A stretch of 64,000 nucleotides of DNA, taken from positions 61,132,001 through 61,196,000 of the forward strand of contig CM114272.1 in assembly GCA_050084515.1 (NCBI GenBank), read 5' to 3'. Below are positions 1 to 13,690 of the stretch, piece after piece (position 1 is the first letter of the stretch; every line of letters begins with the position of its first letter). The notes beneath the pieces are model-generated. The model was not told the origin of the DNA. It searched no databases and saw only the letters and a program-made list of their open reading frames with translations. This DNA is from Blasia pusilla. Lineage: Eukaryota > Marchantiophyta > Marchantiopsida > Blasiales. The position numbers and the translations under genes are program-made.

Positions 1-3000
1 TGCCTCTGATGTAGCCGAGATTTATAAGGCTTCACTTGTGAGTGGTCTCCTGTCCGCCGAAAGGTAATTGGAATCCACTGACATGTGGATGGTAGAGTCC
101 AAGCAGCTCCTACCGCGGCGTTGTCCATTTGCCCCGGGGTCTGTAGAGGTGTTTGCGAGGGACCCCATCAGCTGATCAAACCTCGGCCAAATTGAACATT
201 GGAGGCACTTCAAATCCACCTTGTGAATGAAGGAATGTGGTGGAAGTGAAATCTGGAGACTCTGATCAGAGCACAATGCTTGCCTGCATAATTGCCTTGT
301 TTCTGCCTCTCTCGCTGCTACTAGGACTTGTGTCGCAGTGCTTCTTTCCAGGCTTGTTGGGAAGTGGGGTTCTTTGTACCTCAGTAACTCTTCGCACAAA
401 GTTCAAAGTCGCCAGCTATAGACTCGAGATGCTCCACTTGATCAGCGAGGTGCTTATGCTTACTGGCTCATGAATTATGTAAGGGCTCAGCACGAATGAA
501 AGACCAGATCATAGTGCTACTTGCCATAGCTACATGAAAATAGAGCAGTGCTCAATAAGGGGAGAAGGAAGAGTACGATGTCAGTGCTCACCGGACCTGG
601 CTTAAGAACTGAGATTCCGGGTTTCAAGCCAGAAGTTCGTCACAGCACCATCGAGAACACCTGGGATGGGAATGCAGAAGCTGTGGGTAACAGGTCAGAA
701 TCAAGACTGGCAACCTCAGATAACAGCGAAGGGGCACCGATTGAACTAATTCGGGTGGAATGTCGCGGTTCCTGCTGTAGATTCCTGTAATTCACAGGTC
801 TCATCACCGTTTTCTCTCCATGGGCAGTTCACCAGGTTTTCACCACGTACACTTCTCAAACTCGTTACGGTTCAGGGAAATAGCTGTCCTACTAACTTCA
901 GCCTATGGCTCCCGTGGAAGAAGTCACCTCCATACCCTGAGGGAAGTTCATGAAATCTGCTAGTTCCAGCTATACAGTGAACAGCTATAAGGTTTGATAT
1001 GTGTCTGGATTCCTCAGTGCTGCGAGGCTTCTGCCACTGCTGTCACGTTTGCTGTGCTCGCAGCCCTTTGGATGGAGCTCTGGGATCTGAGGATTTGATC
1101 GTTTCACCAGTTTATTTTAATGGTGGTGGTCTTGATCAGAGCCTTAGAGTAGTGATGGGAAGTCATTTCCTGCAGCCAGTCTAACCAGCCCTGCCACTCC
1201 AAATTCTCATCGCCAAGCACCTTACAAATCAAATAGATTGACTCGTTTGATGCCAGCATCCCAGTCTGCAGTGCAGTAAATCCCTCTGGAGCTTATCCAT
1301 GGAAGCCTGAAGGAAACTAGAACGTGTACATTGATTTTCCTGATCCCTTTCTCAGTCGGCTTTCTGCCTGAGATGAGCACCCCGCATGCAGTTATCTGAG
1401 AATTGCGCGGATCCTAGTTGTCTAAGGTGAGATCAGCCAGAGGCGCTGCACTCATAATAGCCTGGCGACCATAAACTCCTGCAGGGCAAGAGGTTTCGTG
1501 GGGTGAGGATGTCGGAGGACGGAAGAGAAGCGAGGAATGAGTGGATTCAGAGGAAAAGTGCTAGTGATGTGTGAGTGAAGACGGAATGGTATCACCTACA
1601 CGTAGCCTCCCATAGTGTGGAGAGACATTAGTCGATTTTCAAAGGAGACTAAGTAGAAGTCTCTGCATCCATAAACTCATAACCCTGTTGTGTCATGAAC
1701 CAGTCATGACGGGGGTGAATGGGTATATGAGCTATGGATAGCAAGGATGAGAGATGGTGTTCAAGCCTTGCAACCATAGATTCCGTATCCTGGTCGCATG
1801 GTGCTCGAGATAAACGTAGGTGCAGACGAACCACAAAGAAAGTACTATGTAAGATGACAGAGACTCTAAGAGTGGATATTTTCCATACAGAGTGTTGGTG
1901 TGGTGCTTCCAGGTATCAGAAAAGAAATCACTGCAACAAAATCTGCCTTCACATAGATATTCTAGGATGCTCAAATGGTGGGCAGAATGACACAGCATTA
2001 ACTTCTGATGGGATGTCGTGGTGGTAGAAGAACCTTGTCAAACGGTTCACCCTCATTTGACCTTTATCAAGAGTCGTCTTAAAGTGAGCATGCACATGCA
2101 ACCTCTGAGACTTCAATGGCCAGGCAGGTGTATTTGGACACCCGGGGGATCTGCTGGTCTCCCTTGTTCCATTGCTGGTCTAGGTCCTCAACCTTGCCAT
2201 TAAATATCATCACACCATGCTTCGGCACATTTGCCTCCATGCGCCACATGACACACCCCATTTTGGTCAGGGATATCATCATTTCCTGGATTGACCTCCT
2301 CTGCCTGTGATAGGTGCCTTGAATATGCATTCATCACAACTCATCTGTATAATCTAGCCAAGAATTCAAACCCCACAGTTGCACACATAATCTTACCCAA
2401 AATCCATCGAGGGATGTGCACCAAAAATTATCGTATGGAATTTTGGGTTCCTTCTACAGACCCAATTAACTCTGTATCAAGCTCAGGACATGAGATGCCT
2501 TAGGATGTCACACCTACACATGAGCTTAGGCTAAGGCTTTTGATAGATGAACTGATACCCCACAAAAGCTTGGGAGTACATAGATATGGCTCTGTGCTAC
2601 TGGTGGTATGATTTGCCAAACGACTGATTTAGGATTTGGGGATAATGTCCAAGTGATAGGGTTCCCAAAGAGAACCACTTGTCACACCCAGAGGTCAGCA
2701 TTAGCTGCCAAAGCAAACGGCCCTAGCATTAAACCGAAGGGGAGGGCTTGTGAGTCCAGCACACTTCCCGAACTAATTTTACTGGTAACCTTATTGGTGA
2801 CTTTGTCCTATGGCACGCAGAAATAAGAGTTCACACTTAGCAGCCAAGGGAACGACATTGCAAGCTAGTGACAGGTTCAGACCACAACAGACGAGCAATT
2901 CCTGGAGGAGTATTTCTATGGTATGGACTCAAGGTTTACTCATTACAAGTTATCCTTGAGCACATTTGACAAAACATGTCGTCCTATCATTGCAGACCCT

Positions 3001-3787
3001 GTGAGTGCTTGCCATACAAAGTTATGGGATGGAGCTTCCAGGCATCGATGAAGAAGTCCTTGACAACTTTGTCCACCTTACCTAATTGGGATCCCCAAAG
3101 GATGCTATTTAGCAATGCTGCAGGCTTAGGCAGTGAATCTAGGTCACTGAACGTGAAGAGCTATTCTGGTGCTACCAGCTTGGCAATTTCAGTGGAGGTA
3201 GTCATTCTTGTGTTATAATTTTGCACAAGTGCCCGGTTAGTGACTGGAGGTTTCACTGAGGGACTTCTCATGAAGTAGTGCCTGTTGTAGGGGAGCGACC
3301 ATTAACCCTCCCCCTTGGTTGTATGGAAGCCTGGCAAGAGGAAGGCTGTTCTCACTAAGCATTGCCTGTCGTAGCCTTGTGACCATAGAGGCCACGCCCC
3401 AGTTGGATGGGTGCAAGAGACTACTCATTAAGTAGTGACTTTCCTAGCCTTGTGACGAGAGAAAGAGAGTGAATGAATGAAGTGGGAGAGACAGTTAGCT
3501 TTTGCAAACTGTGTTCAGGTGTTGATATGGGAGCTAACCATGAAAAGTTGTTGTGAATTGCATCAGGGGCCAACTAATGGGGACTTATAAATGGCAGGAT
3601 GTGCGATAAGCTGTGGATTCAAGATTGGTTGTCTAGTATGAGAGGAAGGGAGCAAGGTGGCAATAGTATGAACATGAGTCAGCAGCAGCCGCCGCTATGC
3701 GCCCGGTTTAGGATGGTTTGTTCCCCTCAGTGTTTGTATGTGTAGTTTGAAGAGCCGAGTCTCTGTTCTTGAGGAAAATTCAGCAGA
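1..3787. other. Region upstream of the G-alpha gene, no gene recognised
   Basis: No ORF here resembles a known family, and the open frames are short and overlap on both strands. The last few hundred bases probably contain the promoter and 5' leader of the G-alpha gene. A small Cys-rich ORF at 999-1184 was read and not recognised. The stretch 3240-3470 holds a diverged tandem repeat, listed separately. Confidence 0.5.
3240..3470. repeat. Diverged tandem repeat, about three units
   Basis: Three related units follow one another. Each has a version of AGTAGTGCCTGT or AGCATTGCCTGT followed by TAGCCTTGTGACCAT or a similar string. The units lie about 85 bases apart and the third is the most diverged. 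The repeat sits 320-550 bases before the G-alpha start codon, so it could be promoter-proximal, but no function can be read from it. Confidence 0.45.
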
Positions 3788-6700
3788 ATGGGTACTGTAT
3801 GCGGCAAGGACCAGCAAGTTTCACCACGAGAGCAGGAAGAAAAGTCTCAGGTGCAGCAATTTTCCTATCCCTGCCTGTCGATGACTTCAAATTGAGAGCA
3901 TTTACAGTGCAACTTCAGAAGAGCTAATCTTTAGAGCAATAGGAGTTTGCTCCATCCACAAATGCATAACACATGACCTATTCAAGTTCTTGACCCAATC
4001 TGGTGGGACTGTACATGATACAGTTAGAAGGACAGGGGGTCTTACCTTTGGTTGATGGAATTCAGGCGGAGAGAATAGACCAGAGAATACGCAGGGAGGC
4101 CAGGGCAGAAAAGGACGTACCAAAGCTTCTACTGCTAGGTAATTGCCTTCTTTTTCAAATTGAGTTCTTATGGTGATATTCAATTGATCGCAGGGTGTAT
4201 GGGCGTGCAGTGTGGATTCACTAGAATAATGCTGGCCAATAGAAGTTCCCTGATTGTTATCCGGCCGACCCTGGTACTTCAGTCATCAGGATTCAGATCG
4301 GGGAAAAAAGAGTGAGGCGCATGTGTTGGTATCCTAAATTGCATGCATACAGACTGTTTTCAAATTTGATTTATCTACAGGCAGTACATGATTGTGCTCA
4401 CCTCAGAACCAAGAGCCTCAGATGGAAGAGATTTTTGATTACTGCTTATCTCACACTTACAGCATTAGACATATTAGATGGTCTATGAGAAGTTCTCTAG
4501 ACCTTCTCGTGAGTCGAATGCAAGGCGAAAATATATGTGACTCTATTCCTTCTCGATTTAGGCTAATTGCTGGCCTTGAAGTGGGCCCCACATTGCTGCC
4601 ATTAGTGTATGTGGGCAACATTCCTCAACACAACCTTCCTATTGGTGGTTCTGTGCAGGAGCTGGAGAATCAGGGAAATCCACCATATTTAAGCAGGTGT
4701 CCAACTAGCAATTACCTACTTTCAGTTCTGGGGTTGACATCTACTGTGAGAGCCACAATTGGGAATCCCTGTGGAGGGTGGGGTAGTGGTGGTGGGGGAG
4801 GGGGAGGGGGGTGGGAGTCGAATTTCCAGTAGGAAATTTTCCTCATCAGGTACCTTGGTTGTCCAGCACTTTGTTTGTGACTAAAGTGAGCAGTGACAGT
4901 GGAGCCAGAACTGAGTCTTGCAATAAATTATATCTTGGGGTTTGTTTTGCTGCCCAAAACACAAATCAGCACAAACAAAGCTCTGCTAGTTTTAGCTTCT
5001 ACATGTATGCTTACATGGCTTTGCAATGCAGATCAAAGTGTTGTTTCAGGAAGGGTTTGCTGATGGAGAGCGAGTCAACTACAAGACTGTGGTGCATGCA
5101 AACGTTTTCCAATCGATCAAAGTGAGTCTAAAGGCTTCTTTTGATCTTTACTTAGCTCTGAAGTGGAAGATTCATGGAAGCCACGGTCGATTTCTGCCAT
5201 TGTTTATGGGAAGTTCAGGCCTAGATGGAAAAGCGTTGAACGGCAGAGTAAACAGGTAACGTGATATGATTGTGGTTTTACTTTGCAGATTCTTCTTGAT
5301 GGTCTTCAAGAATTTGGAGCATCCGATTCTGAAAAGTTTGCCCTAAAACCACAAAATAAGGTATTGTAGCCGATTTGCAGTACCTGGCAGCATCAGCCAT
5401 GATATTGGTCCAACTCATGTATTCTGTTTTTCTGCATTCCCTGACAGTGGATGAACATTGAAAGGGTACTGAGGACTTGGAAGACACAACCTTGCAGGCA
5501 ATTGGGGATGAACTGTATGAGATTGGGAGCAGATCAGAATTGCCATTGTTGACAGCAGATATTGCCAGAAAGGTTGAGTTGCTCTGGAAGGATGCTGCTA
5601 TTCAGGTGTTCATGTGATTTTAACTCAGAACTCTCTCAATATCCCAGTTTTACTGTCTATTTCGTGATTTCCATGGCCCATTAACGTTGCATATGGCTAA
5701 TCTAGGTTTGTTTACTGTTGAGTGGCCTGCAGGCAGCATATCAGAGGGGAAGTGAGCTTCAGCTTCCAGATTGCACAGCCTATTTCCTTGATAACTTGCA
5801 ACGCCTTTCGCAGTATGATTATGTACCTACCCAGGTAGGTGCTTTGTACCACCTTGCTCATTCATCCACTGTTCAAAGACTAGAAGCAAAGTTTGTGCAG
5901 AAGCGAGTGGCCTTCGAGTGGCTCTTGTCATGAAGTAAATCTCCAGTCATGATGTAAAGATGTTTATGTCGGCATTATTCATCAAAGCGACTAGTATGTG
6001 TTGCAATAGATTTGTGAGCTTCGCAAGCAGGCAAGTGGGCTAAAAGTTTGAACAGTTCAGATCTCACATAGATGTAGCTTCTGTGGAGTTGGTCACGAGT
6101 TTCTGTCTCAAGAAAAGGCATGAGGCAGGCAAGAGCAAGATTAGTCGTATTCGCTTCAAGCACATCAAATTTGAATTCCCTTCTAATGAAAGCACTTGAC
6201 TATTGAATTGTTTCCAGGATGATGTACTTTTTGCAAGGGTCCGAACTACTGGAATTGTTGAAACAACATTTAGGTGAGAACAGAAATGTGATACTAGAGC
6301 TATGAGAAAGTGCTGGTTCGTCAGGATTATTAATATCAGGAGACCTATCTGCTTTTGCTGATGTGATTATGACTCTATTCACAAGTTGGTCTGTTGGTTT
6401 ATGGTGCTGTCCAGGCCGGGTAGATCAGATGGGTACAAGCTTTTTGATGTCGGTGGTCAACGTAACGAGCGGAAGAAATGGATTCATTTGTTTGATGGTG
6501 TTACAGCAGTCATTTTCTGTGCAGCACTCAGTGAGTAAGCTACCAATGCCTTGACCTTCTTGACTTACATGATTCCAGTATCAAACTCCCATTGCATCCT
6601 TCGTCACTAGCACACTTTAGGTTAGGGCAAGCAACTGTTTTGCCCTGTAGAATGAAAACATATTGAGCAAGCCACTCTACTCTGATTAGACTATGTTGGC

Positions 6701-7848
6701 TTCTAACTTCTGGTGGTTCTTGCAGATACGATCAGACACTTTTTGAGGACGAAAATAAGAATCGAATGGTTGAAGCAAAAGAGTTATTTGACTGGGTATT
6801 GAAGCAGTCTTGCTTCGAGGTGAGCATGACCTATCATTAACTTGAGTCCCGTATGAATGCTTGTAATGTTTCTGGTCAACCTGCGGGGGCTCTATCCCTG
6901 TCGTGTTGGAGAAGAAGAATATTTGCTGTCTCAATTGTCTATCAAGTATATGCTCTACTAACAGCCTCAGGGAAGAGGAAAAGAAGTGGAGCTGTAGGGT
7001 GATTGATTCTTTTGATGAACTGCAATTGTTTCCTGACTCATGGAGTGTTTGTGATTTTGTGTCCAGAAAACATCGTTTTTACTTTTCTTGAACAAGTTTG
7101 ACTTGTTCGAACAAAAGATACCTAAGGTGCTAGTCAACCCTCAAATTGACTTGATTCCTCTTTCTATTTGCGGCTCCTTCTAGCCAGAAATCAAAATGCC
7201 CACAGATCTATGAGGCTCTCTGTTGTGATTCATGTAATCTCTACTGTGACTGATATATTGAAGTGAGTTCGGGTCAAAGAGGATAATGGAAAAAGTTGAC
7301 AAGATGAGAGAGTTGCGTCGACATTTGCAGGTACCCCTAAATGTATGTGAGTGGTTCAGTGATTACAAACCAATCACATCAGGGAGAGCCGAGGTTCAGC
7401 ATGCTTATGAGTAAGTCACTACTCATCCATGGGTGCAATGGATTGTTTGTTGTTCCAGACTGCCTGGGACTTGAAACTGTGTCTTGTTTTCAACTGACAA
7501 CGCAGAAACGAATTAATCCAGCTGTTTTTGCAGCTTTCTTTCCGGGTTTTCAAGTGGATGCCCACAGGCCCTAGGCTAGATGATTCACATGTAGTGTGTT
7601 CTGGTGGTGCACAGACGGTCTGCTTTTCGCAGGCAGCCCACTTACGCCTTTCTTTGCTGTATTGTTTCAGGTTTGTAGAGAAGAAGTTCCGGGAGGTTTT
7701 TACACAGAATACCAATCCTGCAAACTTAAATAGGGTGTTTCAGGTCTACAGAACCACAGCTGTTGATAAGTCACTGGTTAAGAAAACCTTCAACTTGGTG
7801 GATGAAGCTCTAACACGAAGGCGACTCAGTGAGGCTGGTCTAATTTGA
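3788..7848 (+). CDS. GPA1: Canonical heterotrimeric G-protein alpha subunit, 13 exons
   Basis: This is the alpha subunit of the plant heterotrimeric G protein, a membrane-attached GTPase that works with G-beta-gamma and RGS proteins. Exons by splice logic: 3788-3850, 4024-4138, 4659-4696, 5032-5121, 5289-5360, 5465-5605, 5733-5834, 6218-6273, 6415-6534, 6726-6819, 7067-7126, 7331-7410, 7671-7848. They join in phase to 402 residues, close to the family length of about 380-390. The start gives MGTVC, with Gly2 for myristoylation and Cys5 for palmitoylation. Visible motifs are the P-loop GAGESGKST split across exons 2 and 3, switch I RVRTTG, switch [11 protein letters not shown] with the catalytic Gln, the base-binding NKFD, and TTAVD near the C terminus. 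The linker before switch II is shorter than in Arabidopsis GPA1. The N-terminal exons are less certain than the rest. An extra-large G protein is excluded because the long Cys-rich N-terminal half is absent and the P-loop is canonical. Confidence 0.93.
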
Positions 7849-10800
7849 TAAGTTTTCCAGTGAATGGATCCACCATCACTGGAAGGGTTTGGAGTGTATG
7901 CTTTCAATGGAATCGGAGCCAGTATGGATCTCCTGAGAAAAAAAATTTCTTGTGAGCTTGTGTCTGCATCAATGTAGGACAACCAAGGAGCTGGCAGTTG
8001 TGAGGTTGGGCAAGATCTTGAGGCCAAGCTGTGTCAGCATGTGGACACAGATGAATGCAGATTGCAAATTGGGAGAACAAACATATGTGTATGGCTCTGC
8101 GCCTAACGTCAGCTGTATCTAGATTCTGGGGAATTCAAAGATACGAATGGAGTGGTTTACAACTGATCGCGAAATGATCCAGCATCCAGATCTTAAAGTT
8201 GCACGTGAACAATGAGGTCCAGTGATATGGATGGCGTTTCCGGAAGGAGGGAGGTCAGTCATGAGAATGTAGTGAGCCTGCACAAAACTCTCTTCCAGAT
8301 TCTAGCTCTCCACATCTAAGAGCAATTTGGAGTCGCAGTTGTATTCATTCCTTGCTCGTCCAAGTTCCAGTGGGAGCGGACGCTTGATATGGATGGGGGC
8401 AGAACTGGATATTGTAAAATTATTTGGCGAGTCTGTTTCCTATGCTCGAAATAAGGCAGTACAGACTCTGGGAGCTGAGAAGTATTTCTGGAGTGCAGCA
8501 ATCTGAGCAAGGTCTGATTACATGTGGCTATCCTCAGGCTTAAAGATGGAGACCGAACGGATCCTCCATACTTCTCACATCGATTCACTAGGCTTGGTAC
8601 ATGTGCTAACAAAGTGGTTGCAGCTCTTCATCAACAAGATATTGGGGTCAAGTGTGATGGTCCCCCCCCAGGTGTGTGTGTGTGTGTGTGTTTCTGGATT
8701 GCTACATTGTGGACATTTCACTCATTACAAAGAACCTGCCACAGTTATGGGCTGTGGTGGGTACGTCTCTGGAAGTGTATAGAGGGAAGATCGCCCCATT
8801 GAGAATATCAAATGCAAATGCCAGTGTTGATGCTGGCTTGTGCACGTTCATCTTAAGTTAACCATACAGATGTCTCTTCTCATGTTTGGGATTCCATAAA
8901 CCAGATCTGGCTGCTTACAGCCCCTGCCTACAACAATGCAGATGGCCCTATTAACTCTTGCCATCTTGAATTCTGCAACGCTTGTCTAGTATGTTTGAGT
9001 CACTCTATCCGTTGTGCTTGTTTCCATAGGTCTCTTCATAGGGATCCACAATCTATCACGGGATGGATGGATTGTCTCGCACATTGCGATTGTTTTCAAC
9101 TGCAGGCTGACCCCATAGAAATCGACAGCAGCTCCAATTCAGGCTGGAGCCTTCTGGACTTTCTCTTGGCATGGGCAAAATTGTGGAGGTCGAGGGATGC
9201 CATGTGGGTTCTCATCATCCATGGATTAGAAAAGTGTAAGAGCTACATCAGTACCCATAAACAAGGAATCCCAAGTGAAGTAAACACTGGAGAGTGTCCA
9301 GAGATCGTAGTTAGTTGGGAGTCTAGTTGTAGCTCCCGTTCGAGTGGCAAGAGGGGCCAGTTCATTATCGTCCTGAATCGGTTGATCACCAAAATCAGGC
9401 AGCTCCCAAACATCTTCACTCTTACATCCTCGAGCTCGGTTCAGCCCTTATGTTCACTAGTTAAGTGATATGTGTCCCGAGTCTCCAAAAGTCTCCAAAA
9501 GCACGACGCAAGTATTCACGGAAGTCCTCGAACGACCAGATGTGTCTCCTTTTCCATCCTGTGGCTCCAAGCTGCACTACCATTCCTCCCGCTGAACGTT
9601 TTCTCGCGTCTCTGTACCTTCTTCTGTCTTCAAACGCAGCAATGAATCGCTAGCAAATGCCCTGATGGAGAACGGACGATGTTAAACCAATGACTCCCGG
9701 GACTCTACCCCTGAGATATCAGTTCACCATCATGTCCCACCCACAGGTCAGATCATAACACGAAGTTTCGTTTCTTTCAAATGCAGTCAAACGAGTAGGT
9801 GTTAGGAAACTCCTGAGAACGTCGGGCCTGAGACGCTAGTGTCGATTTCCAACTTGGCTATTGGCTGGTTCACCCGGTTCACATCCTCGAAGACAGACAT
9901 ACTCACGAAAGCGACCTCTCTGCAGAAAGAAGTTAGGTTTCAACACTGCATTACTCTCCTATTCATGCCACGCGTATACACTCCCCTGTTCCTGCGACAG
10001 AATCTGCGTTCAATAATTCAATTTTGGTCTTATTCCCACCATCTGCAGTCTACAAACGAACTCGGACTCTAGAATCGCGAGCCACGACTGCTGCACTGAC
10101 TGACAACTGATTGGGAGCCGCAATCTGGCGATCGTTTCCGGTTCGTCAAACAAATGAAAGTCCGTCCTCTCCTCCAGAGTCAAAGGTTCTGAGGGAAAAC
10201 CTCGAGGCTCCAGGCTCATCAGTGCCCGATTATGGCCCCGATAATCATGCGCATTGACTGTTTGACACTCACGCGTTGAGAGCTTTAACTTTAGGATTTG
10301 GCATCAAAGTGCGCGTTGAAGTGTGCGAACACTGTAGTTCGCGTTGAGAAACTAACTCAAAAAAACGATTCCGTCGCTTCCGGGCCTGCACGGGCCACGG
10401 ATTCCATCCACGGAATGTGCGGGTGCGTTCAACGTTGACCGCCGGCGGCAGCTGTAGTGGCGTGTAGTCGCGTCCCGCGTTGTGGGAAATTGGAAATAGC
10501 GAATGGGTGCTCTCCACGTGGCGTAACGTGGATCCCCACAACGATTGACGGGGAGTCCGGGACTTCGCTGGCAATGATTCACGAGACAGAAGAGGACGGA
10601 GTTCAGTGCGACGGGATTGGGGCGATCGAGCGGCCAGCGGCCACTGACTGGTCAATTGAAGGACCAGAACAGAACGGAACAGAAATGACTCGCGGTCCAT
10701 CCACAGATTCCCCAAAGGCACGTCGTCCGTCCGTCCGTCCGTTTTTGGAACGCAGAAGTTCGGCTGGACTAATCGATACGGAAACCCCCCTAAATCAGGG

Positions 10801-11397
10801 TCCGGGGATCTTTCTCCGGGAACCAGCTGACAGTGGAATCAGGGTCCGGGAGTCTGAGTTCCCGGTCTTTGCCGTCCGTGGTCGAATTTTTGGAAATACC
10901 GATTGGTAATAATTGGCTGTTTTGGAAGTAGGCGGTAAATTTTTGATGATTTAATTCTGCTACAATAAATTTCTGAATATTTCAATATATAAACGGCAAG
11001 TTTTCTATTCATTTGAAAGGCCAGGTAAATATCCGGAAAACTCTTTATATAGCCGGGGAAAATTTTCTCTAGGAACTTTATTGTGCAACAATCCTCTCCA
11101 AAGTCCACAATCCTCTCCTAAGCCCAAACTTCTCAAAGTCTTCAGAATTCCACCATGAGCACCCTCATCTAAAAAATCTCACCTCTCTTCTTAAAACTTC
11201 CTTGGCAAGATTTGAATCTGTCATGCCTCCCACCAAGGATCATCCAAGTTTCTCAGGTCCCCACTCCTTCTATCCCACATTCACAATTTCACATCCTTGG
11301 TAGGAATTGAACCTGGCTAGACTTCCCACCATTTGGGAACCAAGGATCCAACCCCTTCATAGTACATGAAAGGTTTTATCACAAAACCTTTGATGTA
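7849..11397. other. Intergenic region, no gene recognised
   Basis: The G-alpha 3' end lies at the left. ORFs of 157 codons (8995-9468, +) and 150 codons (10269-10721, -, and 10457-10909, +) resemble nothing I know, and the last two overlap on opposite strands. A GT dinucleotide run lies at about 8671-8690 and a CGTC run at about 10723-10742. Bases 10900-11150 are AT-rich. Confidence 0.45.
8668..8692. repeat. GT microsatellite
   Basis: A run of about ten GT dinucleotides follows a short C tract. It explains the Val/Cys-rich ORFs that cross it. Confidence 0.85.
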
Positions 11398-13690
11398 CTA
11401 CAAAAGGGACCCTACCGTCTCACCTCTCCCTCCCTCCCTACCTACTAAACATCTGAAATTGGTGCACTTGGAGCATCTTCTACAATCTACTATGGTGTCC
11501 ACATCATTCACATATCTCTCTGGGTTAGCATACACATACCTAAAGTGTGCAGAGTTTTTCCAAAGCACTACCGATTCAACCAATAGATCCTCATAGTCAA
11601 CAATCTTCCCCTCCAAGGCTATCCTAAGAACAACATCTAAATGCTTACTCAGTAATCTGTTACGACACTTTTTCTTTATCATATTATGCATAGAGGATGC
11701 TCTCTCACAAATCGCAGTACTCAGGTATTGCACCCTAGCAATGTTGGCTAATACCAGAAAATTTGAGAACTTACATTGCAAGGATGGGCTCCAACTTACC
11801 ATTGTCCAGAGATCTCGAAAGTTCCTATCTTTCCATTCTGTTGTGGCCATGGGCTTAAATGACTGAAACTCTAGTTTCACAGCTCTTGAGTTCACAACAT
11901 CAGGTTGCAGATGACCCCTGAGAGGAGCATCCCTTCCAAAATGTGCACAGAGATCATCTACATCTTTACAACCCCAACTGTTCAACCCTACTAGCCTAGA
12001 GGGCCTATGTAGAGGATTCATAATCCCCATTGCACCAATCAGATTATTGTCCCTGAATCGATCATGTAAGGCCGCACATACATTCTCAGCATAACTCTTC
12101 TAGAAAGTTAAAGCAGTTTGCAAATCCTTTCCAGTATGATCCCTCAACATTTCAATGCTGTGGTACTTTCTACCCCTAATCTCAGATTGCAATCGTTTTA
12201 AATATCCTCTAGGGGGTCCAGAATCAGGTAAGAGATGATAACATGTTGCCTCAGAGAATGTAGAAGCATTCAAGTCATGATTCTCCATCACAAAGTTCAT
12301 TGTAATAGAGGCTACCTCAGAATTCACAATACTACCAATGGTACTAACATTTACAAACTTATATTGGAATACCTTACTCAAGTTAGCAAGTATAAACAAG
12401 ATATCTTCCAAAAAGTACAACTGATAGATCATTTCAAATGATCTTAACTTGTTGTACATATTAGCAGCATTACCATCATCTTCGGAGCGGGGAATATCCA
12501 AAAAATATGTGAGGACAGACTCTAACGAGTCACGCAAAGTAGTCACCGCTTACCATCGTGACAACCAACGAATTTTGTGATATCTTTTCATCACTCTCTG
12601 AGAATCATTCAACTTCTCTTGCAAAGCAGCAAGCCCACACTTCCTTTTTGAAGATCTCCTAAAATATCCAGCTATAGCATTCAAGAGGGAGTATATTTCT
12701 ATAGATACATCTTTACACCTTGGTCCTTTGGCTGCTGTCAAGCAGCAAGGTTGGTCCTATGTGCAACGCAATGTATAGAGAGCAAAAAAGGGTTTACCTT
12801 CTGCTTCAATTGACTTGCTATTCCATTATGACTACCTACCATAGTGGAGGCTCTGTCTGATCCAAAAGCTACCATTTTAGAATTTTCTAGTCCAGAGTCC
12901 TTGATCAACTCTATAAGATTGTTGATAATTGCATGAGAACACTTCTCTGGACATTGCAACAATCCTAGAAAAGAATTCTCCACTTGCCCCTCTTGTAAGT
13001 AAATTGCAAATACCACCAGATGACCCGTTACTGAAATATCAATAGACTGATCTATCATTATCCCAAAGAAAGGAGATTGTTGTACTTTTAAAAGAGTTAT
13101 TCTATGCTGAACCTGACTAATGTAGTAACACATATCTGCACAACTCTTCTCATCCTAGTACAAATCTCGAGTAATGGGTGCATTTATCGACAGCAGCAAC
13201 TTACACATGTTCGGAAATTTGGCAAAAGCCATTGATTCCTTCACAATAAAATAAGCACATTTAAAAAATGTCAATAAGGCAATGTCACAAGTACGATTAG
13301 AAGTGGCAATGGCCTTGGCCATGCACTTCTTTCCTACATTAGCAGCCCAAGAAAGCTTCATGTGCTCATTAGATTTACCATGATCAGTGAAGGCTGAAAC
13401 CTTACAATTTATAGCACTGTCCCTTGCGAAAGAATTCTTTCCCTTCCCTTGTCTACAAACTTTACAAAATATTCTACCGGATTCTACATGGAACTCTAAC
13501 CAATCAAATAAGGAGTACTAGATATCCTTCCAAGCCAATTGATTCTTCTCAATCTGGGCTTCAAAAGGAGAGCATGATCTGTTAACTTCCTGTCCATTTG
13601 ATGACTTTGAGCAACTTCTATCCTCTGGAAGGTCATGGCCTACCTCTTTGTTTAACATCTCGTTCATAGTTCGCTGTCTCTTAGCCATCT
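11398..13690 (-). pseudogene. hAT-superfamily transposase, degenerate
   Basis: Read on the minus strand from an ATG at 13690, the fragments line up as a hAT transposase of the type related to ZNF862-like proteins. First comes a zinc-finger region with CKVC and later His residues (TTF/BED-like, about 13480-13360). Next is the catalytic-core region with a DQSIDIS-type motif, GHLVVF, the FGSDRAS segment and an IHCVAHRTNLA block (12738-13133). The C-terminal dimerisation motif has ICERASS, IKKKCRNRL and VLRIALEG (about 11600-11750). The pieces need one frameshift near 12740 and contain in-frame stops at about 13500, 13152, 12547 and 12097, so it is inactive. I did not identify terminal inverted repeats or a target duplication. 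Confidence 0.8.

Noticed and set aside
2590-2660. YWWYD-like string as an XLG N-terminal exon
   Set aside because: It is a single short match to the family motif, with a stop directly after it and no supporting neighbours.
4392-4832. 146-codon plus-strand ORF as a gene
   Set aside because: It crosses the P-loop exon in the wrong frame and ends in a poly-Gly stretch made by a G-rich tract.
3788-7848. Extra-large G protein (XLG)
   Set aside because: The C-terminal motifs at first suggested XLG, but the canonical P-loop, the MGTVC acylation start and the total of 402 residues fit a canonical G-alpha. No Cys-rich N-terminal half is encoded upstream.
8522-8802. Overlapping Val/Cys-rich ORFs
   Set aside because: They are produced by a GT microsatellite that is open in several frames.
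10269-10909. Two 150-codon ORFs on opposite strands
   Set aside because: They overlap each other in GC-rich sequence and neither shows a known domain or splice context.
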